Below, one piece after another: positions 56,470-64,000 of a stretch of 64,000 bases of DNA (the stretch's first letter is position 1; each line of letters starts with the position of its first letter). The notes beneath the pieces are model-generated. The model saw nothing but the letters and a program-made list of their open reading frames with translations. It searched no databases and was not told the origin of the DNA. A program made the translations under genes and the position numbers. This DNA comes from DASUAS01 sp963819475 (lineage in GTDB: Bacteria; Actinomycetota; Acidimicrobiia; IMCC26256; DASPTH01): the NCBI GenBank assembly GCA_963819475.1, contig CAWFWE010000011.1, positions 210,666 to 274,665 on the forward strand, written 5' to 3'.

Positions 56470-57075
56470 ATGGCGAGCCGGGACCCCGAAGCGACCAAGG
56501 AACGCATCCTCGCCGCCGCCCGACGCGAGTTCTCGGCGAAGGGCATCTCGGGCGCCCGGGTCGACGCGATCGCGGCCCGCGCCAAGGTCAACAAGCGGAT
56601 GCTCTACTACTACTTCGAGTCGAAGGAGGGCCTCTTCCGCGAGATCCTGCGCCGCCGGCTGCACGAGCGCTCCGAGACGCTGCACACCCGGGCCGTCGCC
56701 GATCCCGGCCGGCTCGCCGAACGGCAGGCCCGACTCGTCGCCGACACCGAGTACACGCGCCTGCTCATGTGGGAGGCGCTCGAGACCGATCCCGACCATC
56801 CCCTCAACCCGTCGCTGCGGCGCGAGTTCTTCGCTGCGTGGGTCGAAGCGGTCGAGGAGGAGCAGCGCACCGGTGGGCTCCCGGCCGACCTGGATCCGGC
56901 GCAGCTGGTGTTGAGCGAGCTCTGCCTGACGCTCGGACCGTACCTCATCCCGCAGCTCGCACAGCTCGTCACCGGGATGTCGGTGAAGGACCCCGAGTTC
57001 GTCACCCGGCGCGAGGAGCACCTGCGCGCCCTCGGACCACGGCTCACCGAACCGTCGGCGACCGCCAGGACGTGA
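56470..57075 (+). CDS. TetR/AcrR family transcriptional regulator of the divergent efflux pump
   Basis: A 201-aa TetR protein: helix-turn-helix at about 10-55 (TKERILAAARREFSAKGISGARVDAIAARAKVNKRMLYYYFESKEGLF, shown as a continuous landmark only in part: ARREFSAKG, AIAARAKVNKRMLYYYF). The C-terminal domain has a TetR_C-like helical pattern (LRREFFAAWVEAVEEEQR). ATG 56470 follows GGGAGGGAATCG. It most likely represses the DHA2 pump and itself through the dyad at 56403-56418. Confidence 0.92.
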   Translation: MASRDPEATKERILAAARREFSAKGISGARVDAIAARAKVNKRMLYYYFESKEGLFREILRRRLHERSETLHTRAVADPGRLAERQARLVADTEYTRLLMWEALETDPDHPLNPSLRREFFAAWVEAVEEEQRTGGLPADLDPAQLVLSELCLTLGPYLIPQLAQLVTGMSVKDPEFVTRREEHLRALGPRLTEPSATART

Positions 57076-57102
57076 GGACGCCGGACCGGCTCGCGGGCGC
57101 GC

Positions 57103-57933
57103 TTACAGCCCCGGGCCGACGTCGAGGGTCACCGGGTCGCCGGCCTCCACCAGCCCCGGGGCCGACTGGCTCGAGACGTCGCTCCGCGGCAGGGTCGCCC
57201 AGAGGTCGCCCAGGCCCTTCGCCGTCCAGGTCGACGCCCGGGTGCTGCCGTCGAGCGTGAAGTGCACGAGGTCGTCGGTGCGGATCTGGTGCAGCGCGCC
57301 GTCGTAGAACAGGGAGGTCTGGTAGCGCGACAAGGTGTCGGTCTCGGCCGCGAACCAGTCGACCACGCCATGCGACGCCGCCGGTGCAAGCTCCTCTTCG
57401 TCCATCCGCGACAGCGCGAAGACGGTGGACACCGCGATCTGCGACCCCGAGGCCGCGGTGGCCGAGTCGAGCCCGACGGGTGGGGACTCGGCCCAGACGA
57501 CGGCGACGTCCTGCGAGTGGAGCCAGTCGATGATCTCGTGCGCGTTCGCCCGCCACTCGGCGAAGAACTCCTGCGAGCCGTAGACGGGTTCGCCGGGCCG
57601 GCCGCACACCGCGCACGCACCGGCCCACTCGATCAGGACCGTGTCGACGAACGGGTTCGCCGCCAGCCGACGCCGGACCCACTCGAAGGCCGACGGCGCG
57701 TCACCGACCGGGCCGATCAGGCCGGACCCGTTGACGTGCGCGTCGATCACCCTCGTCGGCAGCCCGGCGCGGGTGAGGACGTCGGGAAGCGTCACGTCCG
57801 CCTGCCCGGCGAGCGAGTCGCCGACCACCAGCAGCGTGTGGTGCGGCTGGGGCGGGGGCGCGGCGGGCCACGGGTTCGCGACCGAGCACCCGGCCGCGAC
57901 GGCGAGGCCCGCGACGAGCACTACCCACCTCAT
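57103..57933 (-). CDS. SGNH-hydrolase-type lipoprotein
   Basis: A 276-aa exported SGNH-like protein. The N-terminus VVLVAGLAVAAGCS ends in a lipobox-like AAGC, so it is probably a lipoprotein. Block I GDSL occurs in LLVVGDSLAGQ, block II Gly in HVNGSGLIGP, and the C-terminal D-x2-H in RTDDLVHFT, which together give the Ser/Asp/His set. Such enzymes act as esterases or acyltransferases on cell-surface glycans or lipids. ATG 57933 begins the signal peptide; GTG 57951 is an alternative start. Confidence 0.8.
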   Translation of the reverse strand: MRWVVLVAGLAVAAGCSVANPWPAAPPPQPHHTLLVVGDSLAGQADVTLPDVLTRAGLPTRVIDAHVNGSGLIGPVGDAPSAFEWVRRRLAANPFVDTVLIEWAGACAVCGRPGEPVYGSQEFFAEWRANAHEIIDWLHSQDVAVVWAESPPVGLDSATAASGSQIAVSTVFALSRMDEEELAPAASHGVVDWFAAETDTLSRYQTSLFYDGALHQIRTDDLVHFTLDGSTRASTWTAKGLGDLWATLPRSDVSSQSAPGLVEAGDPVTLDVGPGL

Positions 57934-58039
57934 GGCCCCTCGCAGCTGCACGTCGTTCCCCTGCCAAATCGGTCACGGAGCGTGACATCAGGACGGACCA
58001 GGTTACCACGCTCCGGGACCGATCCCGGTCATGCAGGGC

Positions 58040-59239
58040 TCAGACGGCGGCCTTCTCGAGGATGTGGATGCCGCAGGACGAGCCCAGGCCGATGACGTGG
58101 GCCATGCCCACCTTGGCGCCCTCGATCTGACGGTCGCCCGCCTCCCCCCGCAGCTGCGTGGTGATCTCGAACACGCCGGCGGCGCCGGTCATGCCGATGG
58201 GGTGGCCCTTCGACAGGAGGCCTCCGGACGCGTTGACCGGCGTGGTGCCGTCGCGCCAGGGTGCCCGCCGGTCGATGAAGTCGCCGGCACCACCGGGCTC
58301 GCAGAGCCGGAGGTTGTCGTAGTGGATGAGCTCGGCGGTGGCGAAGCAGTCGTGCAGCTCCACCAGGTCGAGATCGTCGGGACCGACGCCTGAGAGCTCG
58401 TAGGCCTTGTCGGCCGCGTTCCGCGTGAGGGTGTTGACGTCGGGCTGCGACTCGCCGCCCTCGGCCCACGGGTCGCTCGTGAGCACCGACGCGCTCACCT
58501 TCACCGCGCGCCGTTGCTGCTCGAGCGAGAGCGTCTTCAGCTTCGACTCCGACACCAGCACGATGGCCGCGGCCCCGTCACCGGTGGGGCAGCACATGGG
58601 CAGCGTGTTCGGGTACGAGATGACGCGTGCCTCCATGATCTCCTCGAGCGTGAAGACCTTGTTGTACTGCGCGAGCGGGTTCAGCGCCGAGTGCTCGTGG
58701 TTCTTCTGCGCCACCTTGGCGAACTGCTCGAAGCCGACGCCGTCGTTCTTGTAGGCGTACTCCATGCCGGCCTGGCCGAACACCGCGGGCATCGTGCCCG
58801 AGCCCAGCCAGCCGTCGACCGGCATGACGCCGCCGTAGCGACCGTCGGGCTCGTACTTGTTGGGACCGCTGCGCGCCGCGTTGCCGGCCAACAGGCCCAT
58901 CTTGCCCATCTGCTCCGCGCCGATGGCGAGGCCATAGTCGGCTTCACCCGCCGCGATCTCGAGGTAGGCGGTGCGCACCGCGGTGGCGCCGGTCGCGCAC
59001 ACGTTGACCACGTTGTAGATCGGGATGCCGGTCTGGCCGACCTGCTTGGCCACCGACTGGCCGATGCCGCCCATGTTGAACATGCTCCCGGCGGCGAGGA
59101 CCTGGATGTCGAAGATGCTGACACCGGCGTCGTCGAGCGCGTTGAACGTCGCTTCCGCGGCAAGGTCGATGACGTCCTTGTCGGGGTAACGGCTGATCTT
59201 GGTCATCGAGGCGCCGAGCACCCAGACGGATTCACCCAT
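58040..59239 (-). CDS. Thiolase family protein (lipid-transfer/SCP-x type) with intact cysteine
   Basis: A 399-aa thiolase superfamily protein. It keeps the nucleophile Cys in YNVVNVCATGATAVRTAY, and has LHDCFATAEL and NASGGLLSKGHPIGMTGAAG with the catalytic His near the C-terminus, plus the terminal GSSCGIHIL. It probably cleaves or joins a 3-oxoacyl-CoA, unlike the cysteine-less copy at 10612. ATG 59239 is preceded by AGAAGGGATC. The DUF35 partner gene lies 26 bp upstream on the same strand. Confidence 0.9.
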   Translation of the reverse strand: MGESVWVLGASMTKISRYPDKDVIDLAAEATFNALDDAGVSIFDIQVLAAGSMFNMGGIGQSVAKQVGQTGIPIYNVVNVCATGATAVRTAYLEIAAGEADYGLAIGAEQMGKMGLLAGNAARSGPNKYEPDGRYGGVMPVDGWLGSGTMPAVFGQAGMEYAYKNDGVGFEQFAKVAQKNHEHSALNPLAQYNKVFTLEEIMEARVISYPNTLPMCCPTGDGAAAIVLVSESKLKTLSLEQQRRAVKVSASVLTSDPWAEGGESQPDVNTLTRNAADKAYELSGVGPDDLDLVELHDCFATAELIHYDNLRLCEPGGAGDFIDRRAPWRDGTTPVNASGGLLSKGHPIGMTGAAGVFEITTQLRGEAGDRQIEGAKVGMAHVIGLGSSCGIHILEKAAV

Positions 59240-59265
59240 TGGAAGATCCCTTCTTCTCTACGAGC

Positions 59266-59664
59266 TCAGGCCGGCTCGAAGCCGAACACGACCGCTTCGG
59301 TGCCTTCGTCGTCGGTTCCCGCGACGAACGTCGTGAGCCGCACCTTCATTCCGAGCTTCACATGCTCGGGGTCGGGCTGGACGTTCACCACGTTGGCCTT
59401 CACGTCACCGCCACCGTCGAGATCGACGACCGACGACACGTACGGCACCGGGACGCCCGGGGCGGCCTGGTGCACGATCGCGAACGAGCGCACGACGCCG
59501 GTGGTGCCGAGCGCCTTCTTGGTGAACGTGCGGTTGGCGCAGTGCGCGCAGGCGTTGCGGCGGTCGAAGAACAGCGCCCCGCACTTGGTGCACTCGTTGG
59601 CTTCCAGGTGCGGCTCGCCGCGGTCGAGGACGAGGTAGTCGACGATCGGGATCTGGTTTCCCAT
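59266..59664 (-). CDS. Zn-ribbon/OB-fold (DUF35) protein, thiolase partner
   Basis: A 132-aa DUF35 protein: the zinc ribbon C-x2-C-x10-C-x2-C (CTKCGALF ... CAHC) at about residues 25-45 is followed by the OB-fold (TGVVRSFAIVHQAAPGVPVPYV, DVKANVVNV). ATG 59664 precedes the conserved YLVLDRGEPH. It is immediately upstream of a cysteine-containing thiolase, so it is the expected accessory subunit. Confidence 0.9.
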   Translation of the reverse strand: MGNQIPIVDYLVLDRGEPHLEANECTKCGALFFDRRNACAHCANRTFTKKALGTTGVVRSFAIVHQAAPGVPVPYVSSVVDLDGGGDVKANVVNVQPDPEHVKLGMKVRLTTFVAGTDDEGTEAVVFGFEPA

Positions 59665-59706
59665 GAGTGCTCTGCTTCCCCCGGTGTCTGCTGCGACCCG
59701 CAAACG

Positions 59707-61692
59707 CTACCCGGTGGCCCCGGATGCGACCACCTCCGGGGGCTCGGCGGACGCAGGGTCGAGGTGCGCGGTCCAGGCCTCGTACATCTCGGCGTAGCGG
59801 CCGCCGAGGCCGACCAGCTCGTCGTGGGTCCCGAGCTCCAGGATCCGCCCGTCGTCGACCACCGCGATGCGGTCGGCGCGCATCGCGGTCGACAGCCGGT
59901 GGGCGACGATGATCGCGGTCCGCCCCTCGAGGACGGCGTCGAGGCCGGCCTCGACCTTGGTCTCCGACTTGAGGTCGAGGTTCGACGTGGCCTCGTCGAG
60001 GACGAGCACCCGGGGGGCGGCGAGGAACGCCCGCGCCAGCGCGATGAGCTGCCGCTCCCCCGACGACAACGACACGCCGCGCTCGTGCACCAGCGTGTCG
60101 ACGCCCTCGGGGAGCCGCTCGACGAGCTCGGTCAGGCCGACCCGGTGCACCGCCTCCATGACCTCGTCGTCGGTGGCGCCCGGCCGGGCGAAGGCGATGT
60201 TGTCGCGCATGGTGCCCATGAAGAGGAACGGCTCCTGGGGCACCACGCCGAGCTGGCGGCGCAGCGAGTCGATGGTGACGTCGCGTAGGTCGTGGCCGTC
60301 GATCGCGACCTCGCCGCTCGTCGGGTCGTAGAAGCGGGTGACGAGCTTGGCGATGGTGGACTTGCCCGCGCCGGTCGGCCCGACCAGGGCGATGGTCTCG
60401 CCCGCCGCGATGTGCAGGTCGACGTCGCGCAGCACCGGCTTGGACGGGTCGTAGGCGAAGGAGACGTCGTCGAGGGTGACGTCGCCTTCGATCGGCGGCA
60501 GCGGCACCGCGTCGGGCGCCTCTTCGACGCTCGGGTGCGTCGCCAGCAGCTCGTCGAGCTTGGTGATCGCGGCCTGGCCCTGCTGGTACAGGTTGTACTG
60601 CTGGACCAGCGACTGGATCGGCAGGAAGAAGGAGTTGACGTAGAGGATGAAGGCGGTCAGCTCACCGATCGTGAGGCTGCCGTCGCGCACCATGTTCCCG
60701 CCGATCAGCAGCAGCGCGGCCTGACCGAGCAGGCCGACGAACTCGGTGCACGCGCCGTACGTCGCGGCGAGGTGGGCGGTGTGGTCGTTGGCGTCGCGGT
60801 ACACGCCGGAGACGTTGCGGTGCTGCAGCACGTTGTGGCGCGCCCGGTTGAAGCCGGTCACGACCCGCACGCCGGAGAGGCTCTCCGAGAGGTCGCTCAA
60901 CACGCTGGCGATCCCGTCGCGCACACGCTGGTAGCCCTTGTCGGACGTCGAGCGGAACCACAGGGACAGCCCGGTGAGGAGGGGCACGATCATCAGCAGC
61001 GTGATGAGCGTGAGCTCGACGTTGTAGAAGAAGAGGACGACGGTGACGATGACCATGGTGAGCCCCTGCAGCGCGAACTGCGGCAGGCCGTCCTGCAGGA
61101 GCTGCTGGAGCGACTCGATGTCGCTCGTCATGCGGGTCATGATCACGCCCGCCTTCTCCTCCGTGTAGTAGTCGAGGGAGAGACGTTGCAGGTGCGCGAA
61201 GGTGCGCACCCGCAGCTCGAACATGACGCGCGACGCCACGCGCCCGGTGGTCGAGACCCGTAAGCCGCTCGCCACCGCCGACGCGACGACCGCGAGGATG
61301 GCGAGCGTCCCGATGATGGCGAGGGCGGTCCAGTCGTGGGGGGTGATCCCGTCGTCGATGCCCATCTGGCTGAGGAACGGCCCCGCCTGGACGCACAACG
61401 CCTCGACCACGATGAAGAGGGTCGAGAGCGCGAGCATCCGCCGGTGCGGCCGCAACATGCGGCGCAGGCTGATGCCGGACTCGCGCATCCGGTGGGTGAA
61501 CGACTTCTCCGACGCCTCCCGACGCGCGTCGCCGGTGAGATCGGGCTCGTCGGCCAGGAGCTTCTCGACCCCCTGGCGCATCTCCCACGGGATCCCCGCG
61601 AACGGCAGGCCGTTGCCCGGGTTGCCGGGCGAGCCGCCGACCGACCCGCCCATCGGCGCGCCGCCCGTCATGGTGCCCCCACCCCACGCCAT
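59707..61692 (-). CDS. ABC exporter half-transporter (consensus ATP site)
   Basis: A 661-aa fused membrane-ATPase half transporter: six helices in residues about 85-380, then an NBD with Walker A GPTGAGKS, Q-loop VPQEPFLF, signature LSSGERQL, Walker B VLVLDEATS and the H-loop VAHRLS. The N-terminus has a Gly/Pro-rich tail. It follows the frameshifted half-transporter on the same strand by 56 bp. Its intact Glu in DEATS contrasts with Asp in the partner, as in heterodimeric exporters with one weak ATP site. Confidence 0.92.
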   Translation of the reverse strand: MAWGGGTMTGGAPMGGSVGGSPGNPGNGLPFAGIPWEMRQGVEKLLADEPDLTGDARREASEKSFTHRMRESGISLRRMLRPHRRMLALSTLFIVVEALCVQAGPFLSQMGIDDGITPHDWTALAIIGTLAILAVVASAVASGLRVSTTGRVASRVMFELRVRTFAHLQRLSLDYYTEEKAGVIMTRMTSDIESLQQLLQDGLPQFALQGLTMVIVTVVLFFYNVELTLITLLMIVPLLTGLSLWFRSTSDKGYQRVRDGIASVLSDLSESLSGVRVVTGFNRARHNVLQHRNVSGVYRDANDHTAHLAATYGACTEFVGLLGQAALLLIGGNMVRDGSLTIGELTAFILYVNSFFLPIQSLVQQYNLYQQGQAAITKLDELLATHPSVEEAPDAVPLPPIEGDVTLDDVSFAYDPSKPVLRDVDLHIAAGETIALVGPTGAGKSTIAKLVTRFYDPTSGEVAIDGHDLRDVTIDSLRRQLGVVPQEPFLFMGTMRDNIAFARPGATDDEVMEAVHRVGLTELVERLPEGVDTLVHERGVSLSSGERQLIALARAFLAAPRVLVLDEATSNLDLKSETKVEAGLDAVLEGRTAIIVAHRLSTAMRADRIAVVDDGRILELGTHDELVGLGGRYAEMYEAWTAHLDPASAEPPEVVASGATG

Positions 61693-61709
61693 CTAATTTG
61701 CTCGCTCTC

Positions 61710-61734
61710 TGCGAGCCGGGATACCCGGCTCGCA
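61710..61734. repeat. 25-bp perfect palindrome between the ABC half-transporter genes
   Basis: TGCGAGCCGGG-ATA-CCCGGCTCGCA has perfect 11-bp arms. It stands in the 56-bp gap between the upstream half-transporter (ending 61749) and the downstream one (starting 61692), with extra GCGAGC repeats around it. It has no U-run after it, so it is more likely an mRNA-stabilising or REP-like hairpin than a terminator. Confidence 0.7.
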
Positions 61735-61748
61735 ACCGTTCGCTCGCA

Positions 61749-63690
61749 TCAGTCGTCGTCCCGCATCTCGCCGACGTCGGCGTCGAGCACGCGCGAGCGC
61801 GCCACGTCGGCCTCGACCGCGGCGGCGACGAACGCGTTGCCGTCGTCGTCGTCGGCGAGCTCCGCGTCGGCGTCGGTCTGGGCCAGGATCTCGGCGTACC
61901 GCGGCTCGGTGGCCAGCAGCTCGGCGTGGGTGCCCTCGGCGATGACCCGGCCGCCCTCGACCACGGCGACCCGGTCGGCGAGGCTGATCGTGGAGAGGCG
62001 GTGGGCGATGATCAGCGTGGTGCGGTCGGCCATGAGCCCGCGCAGCGCCTCGTGGATCTGCTGCTCGATCTGCACGTCGATGGCCGAGGTGGCGTCGTCG
62101 AGCACGAGGATCGGCGGGTTCACGACCAGCGTGCGGGCGATCGCGATCCGCTGCCGCTGGCCGCCCGACAGCGTGAAGCCGCGCTCGCCGACCACGGTGT
62201 CGTAGCCCTCGGGCAGCTCCTGGACGAACTCGTCGGCGCCGGCCGCGCGCGCCGCGGCCTGGATCTCCTCGAACGTCGCGTCGGGCCGGCCGTACGCGAT
62301 GTTGTCGCGGATCGAGACCGAGAAGAGGAACGGCTCGTCGAGCACCATGCCGATGTGGTGGCGCAGGCTCGGCAACGTGAGGTCGCGCACGTCGTGCCCG
62401 TCGACCTCCACCGCGCCCCCGGTGACGTCGTAGAAGCGCGCCAGCAGGCGCGCCGCGGTCGACTTCCCGCTCCCCGTCCGCCCGACGAGGGCGACGGTCT
62501 CCCCCGGGTGCAGGTGGAGGTCGAAGTGCTCGAGCACCCGGGTGCCGTTGGCGTACTCGAAGGTGACGTCGTCGAAGTGCACGTCGCCGCGGCAGTCGAC
62601 GAGGTCGACGGCACCCGGGCGATCGACGACGTCGGGCTGCTCGTCGAGCACCTCGTAGATGCGCTGGGCCGAGGCCGAGGCCCGCTGGCCCATCATCAGG
62701 ATCATCCCGAGCTGGCGGAACGGCGGCTGCAGCATCAGCACGTAGGCGTTGAAGGCGACGATGTCGCCGACCGACGCGTGCCCGTTGATGGCGAGGTACC
62801 CGCCGTAGAGCAGCACGATGGCCTGACCCGAGCCGGGGCAGGTTCTCGAGCAGCGGCGACCACTTGGCCCGGATGTCGGCGTCCTTGACGTTCGCCCATT
62901 CCGTGCGCATCGCCGCGCCGGTGAGGTGCTGGAGCTGCACGTCCTCGGCCGCGAACGACTTCACGACGCGCACGCCGTTGATGTTCTCGTCGACGACGGT
63001 GGCGACGTCGGCCAGCCGGGACTGGATCAGCCACGAGACCGGGAACATCTGCTTCCGCATCCGCACGCCGACGATGTAGACGAACGGCATCGTCGACATC
63101 GCGACGAGCGCGAGCGGCACGTTGATCGACAGCATCTCGGCGAACGCGAGGAGCGCCACGCTGCACTGCACGAGGATGCTCGGCGCGAACGCCAGGTACA
63201 TCTGCACCGAGCGGATGTCGGAGTTGGCACGGGAGATGAGCTGGCCCGACTGCACGCGGTCGTAGAACGAGAACGACATGCGGCTCAGGTGCTCGTACAT
63301 GATGTTCCGCAGGTCGTACTCGATGCGGTACGCCGTCTTCAGCAGGTAGTTCCGCGACGTGTACTTGAGCACGAATCGGATGGCCGCGAGCACCGCGATG
63401 ATGACGACGAAGTGCTCGAGCGACGGGCCGGTGCTCTTGCCCAGCGCGTCGATGGCCTGGCCGACCTCGTTCGGGATCTGCACCTGCACCGCGAGGCCGA
63501 GGAACGACGCGACCAGCGAGAAGCCGAACATCCACTTGTGCGCCAGCACCACCGGCATGATCCGGCGCAGCCACGACCCACCCCGGTCGGGCTTGATGTG
63601 GGCTCGGGGTGGCGGATAGCGCGGCGTGACGCCGACGGGCACGAAGGGGGAGCTGACGTCGGCACCGAACACGCCCATCTCGATGGTCAC
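61749..63690 (-). pseudogene. ABC exporter half-transporter with internal frameshift
   Basis: The product would be an approximately 646-aa half-transporter: N-terminal membrane domain in one frame (from GTG 63690, KWMFGFSLVASFLGLAVQVQ, through ENLPRLG near 62832) and the rest in the next frame (LLYGGYLAINGHASVGD, Walker A GRTGSGKS, LSGGQRQR, Walker B LVLDDATSAID, VAHRLS homologue IAHRLST). One extra base near 62824-62829 breaks the frame; without it GQAIVLLYGGY would follow directly. The Walker B catalytic Glu is Asp. GTG 63690 overlaps the MarR stop (GTGA). This is either a real inactivating indel or a sequence error. Confidence 0.85.
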
Positions 63691-64000
63691 GAGTCGCGCC
63701 TCACGTGCTCCTCGCGGTTGCGGTCGAGGGCACGGTTCCAGCCGTCGAGTCCCGCGGCGAGCGCTTCGGGCGGCTCGTCGAGGAACGCGGCGATCTCGTC
63801 GAGGCGCGTCTCGGCGGCGGCGTCGGCGGCGGCGAGCACCCGTTTGCCGTCACACGTCAGGAGCAGCGTGAGCCGGCGCCGGTCCTCGGGATCTGCCTGC
63901 CGCTCCACCAGGCCCCGCGCCACCAGGCCGTCGACCACCGCGGTGACCGTGGGCGGGCTCACGGCGAGCTTGCGGGCGAGCACCGACGACGCGGTCGAGC
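63687..64000 (-). CDS. MarR family transcriptional regulator (partial, runs off the right edge)
   Basis: The C-terminal portion of a MarR-type regulator, about 104 codons seen, open through base 64000. It shows SSVLARKLAVSPPTVTAVVDGLVARGL (recognition helix) and the wing RQADPEDRRRLTLLLTCDGKRV. The stop overlaps the ABC gene start (GTGA), so regulator and exporter are one transcript, a common pattern for MarR-controlled pumps. The N-terminus is outside the window. Confidence 0.88.
   Translation of the reverse strand, partial: STASSVLARKLAVSPPTVTAVVDGLVARGLVERQADPEDRRRLTLLLTCDGKRVLAAADAAAETRLDEIAAFLDEPPEALAAGLDGWNRALDRNREEHVRRDS

Noticed and set aside
1..64000. Integrated prophage, transposon or genomic island boundaries
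   Set aside because: No integrase, transposase, tRNA-adjacent repeat or clear GC shift was found.

Overview
The window is GC-rich (roughly 70 %) and densely coded on both strands. It has many GTG starts, several probable leaderless genes, and runs of genes coupled by GTGA or ATGA overlaps. Gene content points to a high-GC actinobacterium, most likely of the Acidimicrobiia type: repeated acyl-CoA catabolism genes (CaiB, enoyl-CoA hydratase, SDR, thiolase/DUF35, amidohydrolase, P450), an Mtb-like alpha-methylacyl-CoA racemase, DUF4235 and a SigG-like sigma factor. The taxonomic placement is inference from gene content. No rRNA, tRNA, insertion sequence, phage or CRISPR was seen.

Layout. 1-4.1 kb: the tail of a CapA-like protein, an ECF-type sigma factor with a SnoaL-like tail, a TetR regulator and two tandem DUF2889 proteins. 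4.2-16.2 kb: first catabolic block, with a double-domain CaiB CoA-transferase, P450, amidohydrolase, alpha/beta hydrolase, a cysteine-less thiolase-fold protein with its DUF35 partner, an enoyl-CoA hydratase preceded by six copies of a 61-bp repeat, an SDR and a true thiolase. 16.2-23.1 kb: an MMPL exporter with a divergent MarR gene and a 19-bp palindrome between them, an isochorismatase-fold protein, a TerC-family protein under a yybP-ykoY (Mn2+) riboswitch, a bicupin, an enoyl-CoA hydratase and a DUF4235 protein. 23.1-42.9 kb: second catabolic block, with three acyl-CoA ligases, four enoyl-CoA hydratases, three SDRs, a MaoC-type dehydratase, an EthD protein, a racemase and a second double CaiB. 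Inside it lies a 40-codon peptide gene with a very strong ribosome binding site, directly upstream of a GT2/TPR glycosyltransferase.

42.9-53.4 kb: a YcnI-like protein, a STAS protein, a methyltransferase and a complete kdp K+ uptake operon (51-aa membrane peptide, kdpF-A-B-C-D-E), with a divergent DUF4118/GAF sensor-like protein. 53.4-57.1 kb: a fluoride riboswitch controlling crcB-DUF190-crcB, and a DHA2-type MFS pump with its divergent TetR regulator and operator. 57.1-64 kb: an SGNH lipoprotein, a cysteine-containing thiolase with DUF35 partner, and a two-gene ABC exporter whose upstream half carries a frameshift and is coupled to a MarR gene that runs off the window.

How the parts fit. 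The catabolic genes supply every step type of CoA-ester side-chain or beta-oxidation: activation (ligases, CaiB), epimerisation (racemase), hydration (ECH, MaoC), oxidation (SDR), thiolysis or retro-aldol cleavage (thiolases, Ltp2-like pair) and oxygenation (P450). A sterol-, terpenoid- or other branched-acid-like substrate is plausible but not proved. A 12-bp AT-rich word recurs just upstream of two catabolic transcription units and may be a shared promoter or operator.
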